A stretch of DNA of 64,000 nucleotides. Source: CALKZN01 sp050633785. GTDB lineage: Bacteria > Pseudomonadota > Gammaproteobacteria > Arenicellales > Arenicellaceae. Numbering within the stretch: the stretch's first letter is position 1; every line of letters starts with the position of its first letter. The notes beneath the pieces were generated by a model that did no database searches, was not told where the DNA came from, and was given only the letters and a program-made list of their open reading frames with translations. The translations under genes and the position numbers were made by a program. This document shows, piece by piece, positions 1-8,298 of the stretch. The stretch covers positions 62,001-126,000 of the forward strand of contig JBOEHE010000017.1 in the NCBI GenBank assembly GCA_050633785.1. The letters are read 5' to 3'.

Positions 1-672
1 ATTTTTGTTTTTTTCCAAGATCGTGACGCTATCGTTTTGCATGATGGGTATAGTGATTCAATAGATAGAAATACACTGAAAATGTATTTAAAAGGGGGGT
101 ATTTACTGGATCCTTTTTATGTCGCTTGCATAACAAATTTTTCAGACGGATTATGGAGAATGCAGGACTTGGTGCCTGACAACTTTCACTCATCAGGGTT
201 CATGTTATCGAAAGAAATTCACCCCTGCATTTCTGACACTGCTGGAACTTTGGTTGAGGAAATAGGATATATAGTGAATTTGGGAAATAGTGCATATGCA
301 ACGTATTCTTTGATGCGTAATAGCTCTGGAAAACGTTTTAATAAAGACGAATTTTCCAAGCTCGAAGCTATTCAACCCATAGTCGCATCTTGTATAAAAC
401 AACATTGGAAATGCACAGCTACTGATCACTTGACCCCTGCTAAACTCAGCCCTGAATGGGTTTTCCACTCCGCATTTGGTGATAAATTAACGGAAACACA
501 ACAGAAGGTTGTAAAGTTGATTTTGCGGGGACACAGCAATGCATCAGTCGCAATTAACCTTTCAATAACAGAAGGGACAACAAAAAATCACCGTTATAAT
601 ATTTACAAGAGGCTTAATATTACAAGCCAGGCAGAGCTCTTTAAGATTTTTATCGATCATTTACTGCATTAG
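1..672 (+). CDS. LuxR-family HTH transcriptional regulator (5' partial)
   Basis: The reading frame is open from base 1, so the gene starts upstream of the window; the TTG at 37 is internal, not a start. About 130 residues of an N-terminal sensory-type region of unknown ligand are followed by a C-terminal LuxR/FixJ-type helix-turn-helix in the last ~65 residues, with the pattern LTETQQKVVKLILRG, then SNASVAINLSITEGTTKNH and a recognition-helix segment YNIYKRLNI. It should be a cytoplasmic DNA-binding regulator, but no target or ligand can be read from the sequence. The TAG stop (670-672) lies at the left edge of a 158-bp inverted-repeat element, so the element inserted exactly at the end of the gene. 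Confidence 0.8.
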   Translation: MFVFFQDRDAIVLHDGYSDSIDRNTLKMYLKGGYLLDPFYVACITNFSDGLWRMQDLVPDNFHSSGFMLSKEIHPCISDTAGTLVEEIGYIVNLGNSAYATYSLMRNSSGKRFNKDEFSKLEAIQPIVASCIKQHWKCTATDHLTPAKLSPEWVFHSAFGDKLTETQQKVVKLILRGHSNASVAINLSITEGTTKNHRYNIYKRLNITSQAELFKIFIDHLLH

Positions 673-675
673 CTT

Positions 676-833
676 GAGACCTCAGCATAACTCAGGGGTA
701 AAAGGAAAGTGAGGCCTAATAGGTTCAATCCAAGGTAAAAAATGCAGTGAATATCGGGCTATTCGGAAATTTTTCAATGAAGGGTGAATCACAGCGCCAT
801 TTTTACTTGCTCATTGAGTTGTGGTGAGATTTC
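676..833 (+). repeat. MITE-like inverted-repeat element, copy 1
   Basis: Bounded by GAGACCTCAGCATAACTCA (676-694) and the decayed inverse end TGAGTTGTGGTGAGATTTC (815-833). The whole 158 bp matches the reverse complement of 57085-57243 at roughly four positions in five by eye, with only short indels. Flanking pentamers are AGCTT (671-675) and AGTTT (834-838), a possible 5-bp target duplication with one change. It has no coding capacity. This copy looks older than the one at 57 kb because its right end is degenerate. Confidence 0.8.
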
Positions 834-878
834 AGTTTGGCAGGATTTTTTTGTAGGCAATTACTCTGTGTATTTGTC

Positions 879-907
879 TTGACACGTAATACTATTGGCT
901 GCAATCT
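879..907 (+). promoter_or_regulatory. Candidate sigma-70 promoter for the gene at 957
   Basis: A perfect TTGACA (879-884) is followed after 17 bp by a weak -10, CAATCT (902-907), about 50 bp upstream of the start at 957. The call rests mainly on the -35 hexamer. Confidence 0.35.
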
Positions 908-956
908 TTGGCACGGGGGTATCAGATTTAATTGCTGAAATTAAATGAGGTATTGC

Positions 957-1334
957 ATGTCGAAGAACAAATATGAACTGGTTAGCCGTGGCACGGTCAA
1001 GATCGGTTCTGATAAAAATAGTGTTGCGAATAAATTGTCTGAACTTCTGGGTGGTGATGCAGATACAATCAGGGAAAAATTGATAGTAGGTGAATTCGTC
1101 AGAATTAAGAGTGATGACTCTCGAGCTTTGCTTAAAGGCTTGGAAAAAAAAGTGGCTGCAACGGGTCTTGATGTGTTTGTCAGGCTGGTTGAAAAACCAA
1201 TGGGTTCGGTTGAGGATGAAAATTCAGTTGTTGATGGCAATGCCCGGAATAAACCTTCATCTGGAAGTCGGTGGTTGTTGCCTGGCGTAGTCTTGTTGTT
1301 GGTAATAGTTGGTGTGTTTTTTGTTTTTTTATAG
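957..1334 (+). CDS. Small single-pass membrane protein, unknown function
   Basis: About 125 residues. I start at ATG 957 because GAGG (947-950) lies 6 nt upstream; the in-frame ATG at 945 has no ribosome site. Residues ~1-75 form a compact charged domain (SELLGGDADTIREKLIVGEF, then RALLKGLEKKVAATGLDVFV). Its helix-strand rhythm resembles the C-terminal fold of ribosomal protein L7/L12, which is only an impression. A polar linker follows, then one transmembrane helix at the very C-terminus (LLPGVVLLLVIVGVFFVFL). This is a tail-anchored layout with the domain in the cytoplasm. It lies 36 bp before the emrE-like gene on the same strand. I do not recognise a named family. Confidence 0.65.
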   Translation: MSKNKYELVSRGTVKIGSDKNSVANKLSELLGGDADTIREKLIVGEFVRIKSDDSRALLKGLEKKVAATGLDVFVRLVEKPMGSVEDENSVVDGNARNKPSSGSRWLLPGVVLLLVIVGVFFVFL

Positions 1335-1370
1335 TTTAAATCGACTTTGTAGTGGTCGAAAGAGGTAGGG

Positions 1371-1700
1371 ATGGCTTATTTATATTTGGCGATAGCCATT
1401 ATTGCGGAAGTGGCAGCAACCAGTGCCTTGAAGGCATCGGCTGAATTTACGCGGCTGGTACCGAGCCTGATAGTGGTGGTTGGTTACGGTCTGGCTTTTT
1501 ACTTTATGACACTGGTGTTAAGGACGATCCCTATTGGCATTACCTATGCAGTATGGTCGGGTTTTGGCATTGTCTTAGTCGCTATTGTCGGAGCGGTTAT
1601 ATACAAACAAGTCCCTGATATTGCAGCTATAGCAGGTATGGCGCTGATTATTGCTGGGGTCATAGTGATTCATGTCTTTTCCAAAACAGTGAATCACTGA
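1371..1700 (+). CDS. emrE: Small multidrug resistance (SMR) efflux protein, EmrE-like
   Basis: At 109 residues it has the normal length for SMR proteins, with four transmembrane helices. The essential membrane glutamate is present in helix 1 (AIIAEVAATSALKAS, near residue 13), and helix 3 has the family signature IPIGITYAVWSGFGIV. SMR dimers exchange protons for lipophilic cations at the inner membrane. The sequence looks closer to EmrE than to SugE/Gdx, because the stretch after the Glu and the TYAVWSG motif match EmrE; the true substrate could still be a guanidinium-type or quaternary compound. GAGGTAGGG just upstream provides the ribosome site. It converges on the LysE-family gene with 12 bp between stops. 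Confidence 0.88.
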   Translation: MAYLYLAIAIIAEVAATSALKASAEFTRLVPSLIVVVGYGLAFYFMTLVLRTIPIGITYAVWSGFGIVLVAIVGAVIYKQVPDIAAIAGMALIIAGVIVIHVFSKTVNH

Positions 1701-1712
1701 GCTGATTAAGGG

Positions 1713-2333
1713 CTAGCCTCTGGCTATCATAAAAGTACCTGTGCCAACCATTATGGTCCCAGCAGTAGCATCCAGGCGTTTACGTGCTTTAGTGTTGTTG
1801 AATAAGGTTCGGGCGCGACTGACAGCATAGGCATAGCCGAACATGACCCCGCCGATGCTGATAGTGGTCACCATGAGAATAATGCCAATATCCCAGGCGC
1901 TAATGGTCTTCAGATCCAGAAATGCTGGGAAGAAACCGATGTAGAAAAAAATGGCTTTGGGGTTGCCTAGTGTGACCAGAAAACCTGTCAGGTAATTTGA
2001 CCACCATGATCCTTTGATCTTTTTTGCCTCTTGTAATTCAATAGCTTCTGGTTGGGACCGCCAGAGTTGAATGCCAAGCCATATAAGATAGGCTCCGCCG
2101 ACATATTTGACTATGATAAATAAGCTGCCCATGATTTCTGCAACAGCCGATAAGCCATAAACAGCGAGTAGGATAAAGACAAAATCAGCTGATAAAATAC
2201 CAATGACAGTAATAATGCCAACAGCTAGTCCGGCGCTAGTGGTTCTTGCGACAACAGTGAATACGCCTGGTCCAGGTGTCACTGCTAGAATGAACATGGC
2301 GCCTGCTAAGGCAAGGATTGATGTCAGTGTCAT
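1713..2333 (-). CDS. LysE/RhtB-family amino-acid exporter
   Basis: A 206-residue inner-membrane protein with about six hydrophobic segments. It carries the LysE/RhtB N-terminal signature (FILAVTPGPGVFTVVARTTS) and the mid-protein LGNPKAIFFYIGFFPAF motif. Members export amino acids such as homoserine, threonine, lysine or leucine; the substrate cannot be assigned here. The gene stands alone on the minus strand, 95 bp from the GST gene behind it. Confidence 0.85.
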   Translation of the reverse strand: MTLTSILALAGAMFILAVTPGPGVFTVVARTTSAGLAVGIITVIGILSADFVFILLAVYGLSAVAEIMGSLFIIVKYVGGAYLIWLGIQLWRSQPEAIELQEAKKIKGSWWSNYLTGFLVTLGNPKAIFFYIGFFPAFLDLKTISAWDIGIILMVTTISIGGVMFGYAYAVSRARTLFNNTKARKRLDATAGTIMVGTGTFMIARG

Positions 2334-2428
2334 AATAAGCCGTCTCTGGTTAGAGCATCCAGAGTAACTCTATTTTCTATGCTGTGCCAGTATTATACAA
2401 AAAGTCAGTCAACTGCCGTGCGGGTTTA

Positions 2429-3046
2429 TTATGATTGACCCGCCATTAAATCATAAGGGTGTTGCCAACCTTCCAAAGTGCTTATTCGTTGTAACCATTG
2501 CTGCACATGTTGTGGAATCGCCATCTTTGCCTCGTCAGCAAAAAACAGATAGCCACAGAGTGAAAAATCAGCAATGCTTATCGAGTCACCCAGAATAAAG
2601 TGACGGCCATCAGACAGCTCTTGTTCAATCGTATTAATATCGCTATAGAAGCGTTGTTCCAGCCAATCCAGGGCTCCTTGGTTGAACTCTTGCGGGGCGA
2701 AGCGTTTGGCATAACGCAGTTGTGGTAAACACATACCTATTTTATTGGCTTCCCAAAGTAACCATTGCAGGCAGTTTTGTCGGTTATCAGTATCCTCGCC
2801 ACCAAAAATAGAATATTGATCAGCCAAGTGGATCAGAATGGCATTTGATTGTACATACGGTTTGTCGTTGTCAATCAGTAGTGGAACTTCTTGAAATTTT
2901 GCCTGTTGTTGAAATTCTTGAGGACGTTGATCGCGTGCAGACCATATGTCAATGACCTGGTAGTTATGTTCAATAGAACCAATAGTGAGGCAAAGTCTGA
3001 CTTTGTAAGCATGGCCTGAATCAGGGTGGCCGTATAATGTCAGCAT
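2429..3046 (-). CDS. Glutathione S-transferase family protein
   Basis: 205 residues, typical length. The N-terminal thioredoxin-like half opens with LTLYGHPDSGHAYKVRLCLT, where the Ser/His region corresponds to the glutathione-activating site. EVPLLIDNDKPYVQSNAILIHLA is the glutathione gamma-glutamyl binding segment (VPxL and the S-x-A-I motif). The C-terminal helical domain includes SIADFSLCGYLFFADEA. It should be a cytosolic glutathione-dependent transferase or lyase; the substrate is unknown. It lies 39 bp downstream of phhB and may be co-transcribed with it. Confidence 0.82.
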   Translation of the reverse strand: MLTLYGHPDSGHAYKVRLCLTIGSIEHNYQVIDIWSARDQRPQEFQQQAKFQEVPLLIDNDKPYVQSNAILIHLADQYSIFGGEDTDNRQNCLQWLLWEANKIGMCLPQLRYAKRFAPQEFNQGALDWLEQRFYSDINTIEQELSDGRHFILGDSISIADFSLCGYLFFADEAKMAIPQHVQQWLQRISTLEGWQHPYDLMAGQS

Positions 3047-3084
3047 AGGGAATCCTCTAGAATGAACCTTTGTGTGAATAGAAA

Positions 3085-3426
3085 TTAAGTAGTCTGATCG
3101 ATCTTAACTGCGCAAATGAAATCATTCAAAGTCAATCCGCCTGCTGAATGAGTGGTGAATTCGATGTTGCAATAGCCCCAGCCAAAACATATATCTGGAT
3201 GGTGATCTTCCTGCTCGGCGATTCTGGCAGTGGCATTGACTATCTTGATTGCTTCTGCAAAGTTGTTACAGGAAAAGTTTTTGGCCAAAACCTGTTTGTG
3301 TTTCTCATGATCAACAATGCGCCATTCAGTATGTAATTGCGATAAATAATGTTGTAATTGCTCGCTATCCAGCAGGCCTTCAGCAGTTACTCTTGATTCG
3401 CACTGTAAAGTAGAGAGGTCATTCAT
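3085..3426 (-). CDS. phhB: 4a-hydroxytetrahydrobiopterin dehydratase (PhhB/PCD)
   Basis: About 113 residues. It dehydrates 4a-hydroxy-tetrahydropterin to regenerate the pterin cofactor of aromatic amino-acid hydroxylases. The family signature is present as EQEDHHPDICFGWGYCNIEF followed by THSAGGLTLNDFICA, including the catalytic His-His-Pro. I use ATG 3426; the upstream TTG at 3438 would add only four residues. No phenylalanine hydroxylase gene lies nearby, so the pterin-dependent partner must be elsewhere, or the protein serves the folate/moco pterin pathway as proposed for some homologues. It starts 27 bp after plsC on the same strand. Confidence 0.88.
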   Translation of the reverse strand: MNDLSTLQCESRVTAEGLLDSEQLQHYLSQLHTEWRIVDHEKHKQVLAKNFSCNNFAEAIKIVNATARIAEQEDHHPDICFGWGYCNIEFTTHSAGGLTLNDFICAVKIDQTT

Positions 3427-3453
3427 AAGATTACCCAAAGATTCAGGCCAGTA

Positions 3454-4170
3454 TTATGACTGGCTTTCTTCCCAGCTGTCCAGTTGACCTTCGATCCAGC
3501 TTTGTACTTCTTCGGTGATACTGATGGCATCACGACCTTCTGTCAGAATGGGTTCGCCAATGACAACTTTGATGGTTCCAGGGTGTTTTGTCAGACCGCG
3601 ACGTTTCCAATATTTTCCAGCATTGTGAGCAATAGGAACAATTTTTGCACCTGTTGCCAAAGCAAGTTTGGCGCCGCCTTGTTTGTAACGGACCTTCTTT
3701 CCATAAGCAGTGCGAGTGCCTTCAGGGAACAATAACAAGTGACGACCTTGTTTGAATTTGACTGTACCTTGTTCGATGACACTTTCCATTGCTGAGCGTT
3801 TATTCTTGCGATCGATGGCTATGGGGGATACGCAGGCCAGACCCCAACCAAACAATGGGATCCATAATAATTCGCGTTTAAGAACCCAGGCAGCAGGAGG
3901 AATGATGGTTTGCAATGCAATAGTTTCCCAGGCTGATTGATGCTTGCTCATAAAGATGACGGGTTCGTCGGGAATATTTTCCTTGCCTGTGACTTCATGT
4001 GTCAAACCGCAAAATACTTTTAAAAGCCAGGTGACAGACCATGCCCAGCCAGAAATGATTCGCATACGTGGGTTTATAGGTAGTAACAAACTTACAAATG
4101 CTATAAGCACAAAGGGAGGAATTAGCAGGGTAGCTGTTACAAAAACAATAATTGAGCGTATTAGTTGCAT
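3454..4170 (-). CDS. plsC: 1-acyl-sn-glycerol-3-phosphate acyltransferase (PlsC)
   Basis: About 238 residues from ATG 4170, which follows the gmhB stop by one base; a longer start at 4209 would sit inside gmhB. It acylates lysophosphatidic acid to phosphatidic acid at the inner membrane. An N-terminal hydrophobic helix is followed by the acyltransferase box SKHQSAWET (HX4E variant of HX4D) and the glycerol-phosphate box FPEGTRTAYG, then GAKIVPIAHNAG. The gmhB-plsC arrangement behind glyS is the standard one in Pseudomonas relatives, suggesting a translationally coupled operon. Confidence 0.9.
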   Translation of the reverse strand: MQLIRSIIVFVTATLLIPPFVLIAFVSLLLPINPRMRIISGWAWSVTWLLKVFCGLTHEVTGKENIPDEPVIFMSKHQSAWETIALQTIIPPAAWVLKRELLWIPLFGWGLACVSPIAIDRKNKRSAMESVIEQGTVKFKQGRHLLLFPEGTRTAYGKKVRYKQGGAKLALATGAKIVPIAHNAGKYWKRRGLTKHPGTIKVVIGEPILTEGRDAISITEEVQSWIEGQLDSWEESQS

Positions 4171-4171
4171 G

Positions 4172-4735
4172 TCAGGTGAGGTCGTTTTTAGCGAGCAAGT
4201 GATCGACAAAGTCAGAGAGGCTTTTATAAACCGGTGTGTCTTTGAGTTCTGGGTGAAGGTCTTTGTTCAGAGCATTATGACTTTTTCTGCCTTTGCCTGT
4301 TTTTACCAGAATCGGACTAGCTCCCGCAGCTTGAGCTGCCTGCAGATCCCTGATGGAGTCACCTATGGCGAACACACCGGTGAGGCTCTGGTTAAGCCTT
4401 TCGGCTAATTCATTAAACAGTCCTGGTTTAGGTTTGCGGCAATCACAATCATCATCTGGGCCGTGTGGGCAGTACAAAATAGCGCTGATATGGGCATTAT
4501 GATGCTTGGCGGCCTCTATCATTTTACTGTGAATGCGTGTCAATGTGCCAACAGTGAACAGCTTTCTGGCAATGCCGGATTGATTGGTTACAATAAAAAT
4601 AGCATAGCCTGCTGAGGTTAGTTTCCCCAATGCCTCTAAGCTACCTTTGATTGGGGTCCATTCATCAGGAGATTTTATAAAATCATCTGAGTCCTGATTT
4701 ATGACGCCGTCTCTGTCGACAATGATTAATTTCAT
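4172..4735 (-). CDS. gmhB: D-glycero-beta-D-manno-heptose-1,7-bisphosphate 7-phosphatase
   Basis: 187 residues, HAD superfamily, histidinol-phosphatase-like. It removes the 7-phosphate in ADP-heptose synthesis for the LPS inner core. The nucleophile motif is LIIVDRDGVINQDSDDF (DxD as DRD), motif II is IVTNQSGIAR, the zinc-binding loop is CPHGPDDDCDCRKPKPG with its Cys/His residues intact, and the metal-binding Asp pair is in AIGDSIRDLQAA. It lies 43 bp after glyS and is coupled to plsC. Confidence 0.92.
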   Translation of the reverse strand: MKLIIVDRDGVINQDSDDFIKSPDEWTPIKGSLEALGKLTSAGYAIFIVTNQSGIARKLFTVGTLTRIHSKMIEAAKHHNAHISAILYCPHGPDDDCDCRKPKPGLFNELAERLNQSLTGVFAIGDSIRDLQAAQAAGASPILVKTGKGRKSHNALNKDLHPELKDTPVYKSLSDFVDHLLAKNDLT

Positions 4736-4778
4736 CGTTAGTGTGAGTTCTTACTATTGAGTAAATGGCAGGTCATTT

Positions 4779-6863
4779 TCACTGAGATAAAACACTGATA
4801 TCAGCGACTTGCAGAAACAGGTTCTGCAGTTGTTTCAGTAAATTCAAACGGTTATTTTTAATGGCAGGGTCATCGACCATTACCATTACATCGTCAAAAT
4901 AAGAGTCAACGATGTTGCGCAGGGTGGCCAGTTGTTGCAGACCGGCATCGTAATCCCCACTGTTAAATAAAGGCATACAGCGTTGTTCAACGTCGTTGAG
5001 CGCCTGCGCCAATTCGGTCTCAGCCCCCGTTTCCAATAGCTCTGAATCGATACTCTCGAACGAGGTTTTCGCTGATTTTTTCAAGATATTGCTGATACGT
5101 TTATTGGCGGCAGCAAGGTCATCCGCTTCTTCTAAAGCCATAAAGTCGTTCAATGCCCGCAGCCTGTGGTCAAAGTCCAGAGGCGATTCCGGTCGGCATG
5201 ATAATACTGCATTGATGCGGCTTGTTGAGATACCTTCGGTCTGATAGTAAGCACGCAGCCTTTCCAGCAGGAATGTAACGATCTGCTGTTGCTGTTCGGA
5301 GTCAATGATAATCTCCTGTTGAGCAAAGCTGTGCGCTGAAGTGGCAACCAGCTCGGGCAGACTGAGTGAACGTTTTTCTTCAATCAGAATACGCAGAATA
5401 CCTAAAGCAGAACGACGCAAACCATAAGGGTCTTTATCGCCAGTTGGAACTTCTCCAGTGCCGTAGATGCCAACGAGACTATCCAATTTGTCCGACAGAG
5501 ATACCGCTTGTGCCTCTGCTGAGGTTGGTAATTGATCGCCAGCAAATTTTGGCCAATAGTGCTGCTCTATGCACTGCCCAACCAAGGCTTTTTCGCCATC
5601 GTGTTGGGCATAATAGTGGCCCATGATACCTTGTAGTTCTGGGAACTCGCCGACCATATCTGAAACCAAATCGGCTTTGGCCAGCTGAGCGCCACGTGCA
5701 GCGATGTTGCTGTCAGCACCGAGATCTTTGGCGATAGCTTGAGCGGTGCTGATGATGCGTGCAGTTTTATCAGCGATGCTGCCCAGTTTGATATGGAAAA
5801 GAACGTTTTCCAGTTTGTTCAAACGGGTTTCCAGTTTCACCTTTTTATCGGTGTCCCAGAAAAATTTGGCATCCGAAAGTCGAGCGCGCAGTACTCGTTC
5901 ATTACCATTGGTTACTTGTGCAGGGTTTTTGCTGGCAATATTGGAGACGGTGATGAAAAAAGGCATTAACGCCCCATCAGCGTCAACCACATGAAAGTAT
6001 TTCTGATGATCTCGCATGGATGAAATAAGGCTTTCCTGCGGAACATTCATGAATTCATCATCTATTTCCCCCATCAAGGCGTTGGGGTATTCAACCAGAG
6101 CAGTCACTTCATCCAGCAAGGCCTGGTCATCAACGATATTGCCTTTAATACTGTCAACCAAAGTGTTTATCTGGGTTTTGATCTGGGCTTGTCGTTTGTT
6201 AAAAGAGGCGACTACAGTACCATTGGTTTCAAGTATGTCAGCGTAGTCATCCGCTTGGTTGATACTGATATCCGCAGTACTGTGAAAGCGGTGTCCACGA
6301 GTTGTTCTACCTGATTCGATATCCAAAACAGTGACGGGAACAATCTGATCACCGAGCAAGACTACCAGCCAGTGTACTGGGCGAACAAATTCAGCGGAAC
6401 CACTACCCCAGCGCATGCGTTTGGCGATCGGTAACTGTTTAACAGCGGTACTGATGGCATCATTAACCAGTTCGGCAGCAGGCTTTCCTGCAACAGTCTG
6501 TTCAAAGTGCAGCCATTCCCCCTTGTCGGTTTTCAGGCGGCTGAGTTGTTCAATGTCTACACCGCATGACTTTGCAAAGCCCATCGCAGCTGGAGTTGCA
6601 GAGCCGTCATCTTTAAAAGCCGCTTGTACTGCAGGGCCTCGGCGTTCTATGTTTTGATCAGGCTGGTTTTGTGCTACACCAGAGACTGAAACAGCAAGCC
6701 TTCTTGGTGTTGCAAAGGACTCATAAGGTTCGTCACCTTTGATCAGTTGAGCCTCTTTGAGAGAATCAATAATGGAACGGGTAAATGAACCTTCCAATTT
6801 CTTCAGTGACTTTGGTGGCAATTCTTCGGTGCCCAGTTCAATTAACAATGTTTTGTTATTCAT
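4779..6863 (-). CDS. glyS: Glycine--tRNA ligase beta subunit
   Basis: 694 residues, full length for the bacterial alpha2beta2 enzyme. The start LLIELGTEELPPKSL and the internal segments SMRDHQKYFHVVD and GDKDPYGLRRSALGILRIL are hallmark GlyS sequences. The C-terminal part holds the tRNA-recognition domain, ending near FDDVMVMVDDPAIKNNRLNLL, a DALR-type anticodon-binding segment. The start codon overlaps the glyQ stop by 4 bp, so the two subunits are translationally coupled. Confidence 0.97.
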   Translation of the reverse strand: MNNKTLLIELGTEELPPKSLKKLEGSFTRSIIDSLKEAQLIKGDEPYESFATPRRLAVSVSGVAQNQPDQNIERRGPAVQAAFKDDGSATPAAMGFAKSCGVDIEQLSRLKTDKGEWLHFEQTVAGKPAAELVNDAISTAVKQLPIAKRMRWGSGSAEFVRPVHWLVVLLGDQIVPVTVLDIESGRTTRGHRFHSTADISINQADDYADILETNGTVVASFNKRQAQIKTQINTLVDSIKGNIVDDQALLDEVTALVEYPNALMGEIDDEFMNVPQESLISSMRDHQKYFHVVDADGALMPFFITVSNIASKNPAQVTNGNERVLRARLSDAKFFWDTDKKVKLETRLNKLENVLFHIKLGSIADKTARIISTAQAIAKDLGADSNIAARGAQLAKADLVSDMVGEFPELQGIMGHYYAQHDGEKALVGQCIEQHYWPKFAGDQLPTSAEAQAVSLSDKLDSLVGIYGTGEVPTGDKDPYGLRRSALGILRILIEEKRSLSLPELVATSAHSFAQQEIIIDSEQQQQIVTFLLERLRAYYQTEGISTSRINAVLSCRPESPLDFDHRLRALNDFMALEEADDLAAANKRISNILKKSAKTSFESIDSELLETGAETELAQALNDVEQRCMPLFNSGDYDAGLQQLATLRNIVDSYFDDVMVMVDDPAIKNNRLNLLKQLQNLFLQVADISVLSQ

Positions 6864-7807
6864 GCTGAACCTCCGGCTTTCTTGCCTCTTGGGAAACCGA
6901 GAGCTTCTCTGCTTTCATAGTAGGCGGTAGCAACGCCTTTTGATAAGGTGCGAATGCGGCCAATATATCGGGCACGTTCGGTGACACTGATCGCGTGTCT
7001 GGCATCCAACAGGTTAAATGTGTGGGATGCTTTCAAAACCTTTTCATAAGCAGGCAATGGCAGATTTTGTTCCAGCAGAAGTTTGCTGGCCGCCTCACAG
7101 GCGTCAAACTGATGGAACAGTTCCTCAACATCAGCGTGTTCAAAATTGTAAGTTGATTGTTCAACTTCATTCTGGTGATAAATATCGCCATAGCTATATT
7201 CGTCCGTCCAAGCAATGTCATAAATGCTATCGACGCCTTGTAAATACATGGCGATACGTTCGAGGCCGTAGGTTATTTCACCGGTCACCGGGCGGCAGTC
7301 CAAACCGCCGACTTGCTGAAAATACGTGAACTGTGTCACTTCCATACCATTGAGCCAGACTTCCCAGCCCAGTCCCCAGGCTCCCAAAGTTGGGGATTCC
7401 CAGTTATCTTCGACAAAGCGTATGTCATCGCTGAGCATATCAATGCCGAGTTTCTGTAGAGACTCTAAATATAACTCTTGTATATTATCTGGTGATGGTT
7501 TCAGAATTACTTGATACTGAAAGTAGTGTTGCAGCCGGTTCGGGTTGTCACCATAACGGCCATCAGTTGGTCGACGTGATGGTTGTACATAAGCGGCACT
7601 GATAGGCTCCGGCCCTACTGCGCCAAGAAATGTCGCTGGATGGAATGTGCCAGCGCCTACTTCATTATCGAATGGTTGCATTAGCACACAGCCTTGGTCT
7701 GCCCAATACTGTTGCAAAGTTAAGATCATTTGCTGAAAACTGACAGGCGTACTTTTGGGCATAGTTTGAGACGGTGCTTGGGACGATGTTTGAGACATAG
7801 TTTGCAA
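6860..7807 (-). CDS. glyQ: Glycine--tRNA ligase alpha subunit
   Basis: 315 residues, class II aminoacyl-tRNA synthetase catalytic chain. Conserved GlyQ segments are MILTLQQYWADQGCVLMQPFD, GAGTFHPATFL, RRPTDGRYGDNPNRLQHYFQ and LGAWGLGWEVWLNGMEVTQFTYFQQ, with the C-terminal NLLDARHAISVTERARYI. The first ~20 residues are a Ser/Gln/Thr-rich extension with two possible ATG starts (7807 and 7798); the conserved region begins at about residue 22. It is first gene of the glyQ-glyS-gmhB-plsC run. Confidence 0.97.
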   Translation of the reverse strand: MQTMSQTSSQAPSQTMPKSTPVSFQQMILTLQQYWADQGCVLMQPFDNEVGAGTFHPATFLGAVGPEPISAAYVQPSRRPTDGRYGDNPNRLQHYFQYQVILKPSPDNIQELYLESLQKLGIDMLSDDIRFVEDNWESPTLGAWGLGWEVWLNGMEVTQFTYFQQVGGLDCRPVTGEITYGLERIAMYLQGVDSIYDIAWTDEYSYGDIYHQNEVEQSTYNFEHADVEELFHQFDACEAASKLLLEQNLPLPAYEKVLKASHTFNLLDARHAISVTERARYIGRIRTLSKGVATAYYESREALGFPRGKKAGGSA

Positions 7808-8298
7808 TTAGGGTATGCTTCGAATGCATGCAATTAAACGAGGCTGATTATAACGTGTCATTCGCTGTTTGCACGATAAAATATTCGAAAATTATAGGAT
7901 GAATTTGTTGCTGTTTATGAGCGGCAGTATTCGTCAAATGCATAATGGACTGGACAGGCAGCGAATTTATAGTGTAATCTCCTGCGATGCAATACAAGGC
8001 ACGCCTAGATCGCCTTGGTTGGAGGAGTTGAACAGAGCGCCTCATAAGATTAACAATAACGGTAGGTCTTTGTTCTAGAGAGATGAAAGAGTTTCTTGTC
8101 GCGGTGTTATTTTGACTGATTCAGTTTTTGGCAAAGCAAATGGCAAGAATCTCTTTTATTTCGTTTTTTCTGCTTGTGTATGCCAGTCAGGCAAGGACAT
8201 CTTAAACATCAATTTTTTACTGTAAACTTTCTTTGCGATGGCTTTTGCCAGGGTTTGGTATTGCTTCCAAATACGTTGAAATGGTGTAAGGTATTAGT
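7808..8298 (+). other. Intergenic region between glyQ and LysR gene (491 bp)
   Basis: Divergent intergenic DNA. It holds the glyQ -10 and one long-loop inverted repeat: AAAGAGTTTCTTG (8086-8098) against CAAGAATCTCTTT (8144-8156), 13 bp with one mismatch, loop 45 nt, followed by a T-rich stretch. The loop contains a smaller ACTGA-T-TCAGT hairpin. The open frames across 7848-8078 on both strands lack a ribosome site and any recognisable sequence, and I do not call them genes. Confidence 0.4.
7847..7852 (-). promoter_or_regulatory. Candidate -10 element for glyQ
   Basis: On the minus strand a perfect TATAAT lies 40 bp upstream of the glyQ start. No good -35 hexamer is visible at 16-18 bp spacing, so the promoter call rests on the -10 alone. 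Confidence 0.35.

Noticed and set aside
725..735. GGTTCAATCC resembling a tRNA T-loop.
   Set aside because: It lies inside the inverted-repeat element, and no acceptor, D or anticodon arms can be built around it.
905..926. A sigma-54 promoter candidate, TGGCAC followed by GGGGG, upstream of the gene at 957.
   Set aside because: The -24 half fits but the -12 half reads TATCA rather than TTGCW, and no enhancer-binding site is visible.
7848..8078. Open frames of 65-69 codons on both strands upstream of glyQ.
   Set aside because: They overlap each other, lack ribosome sites and lie over the glyQ promoter region; no protein-like composition.
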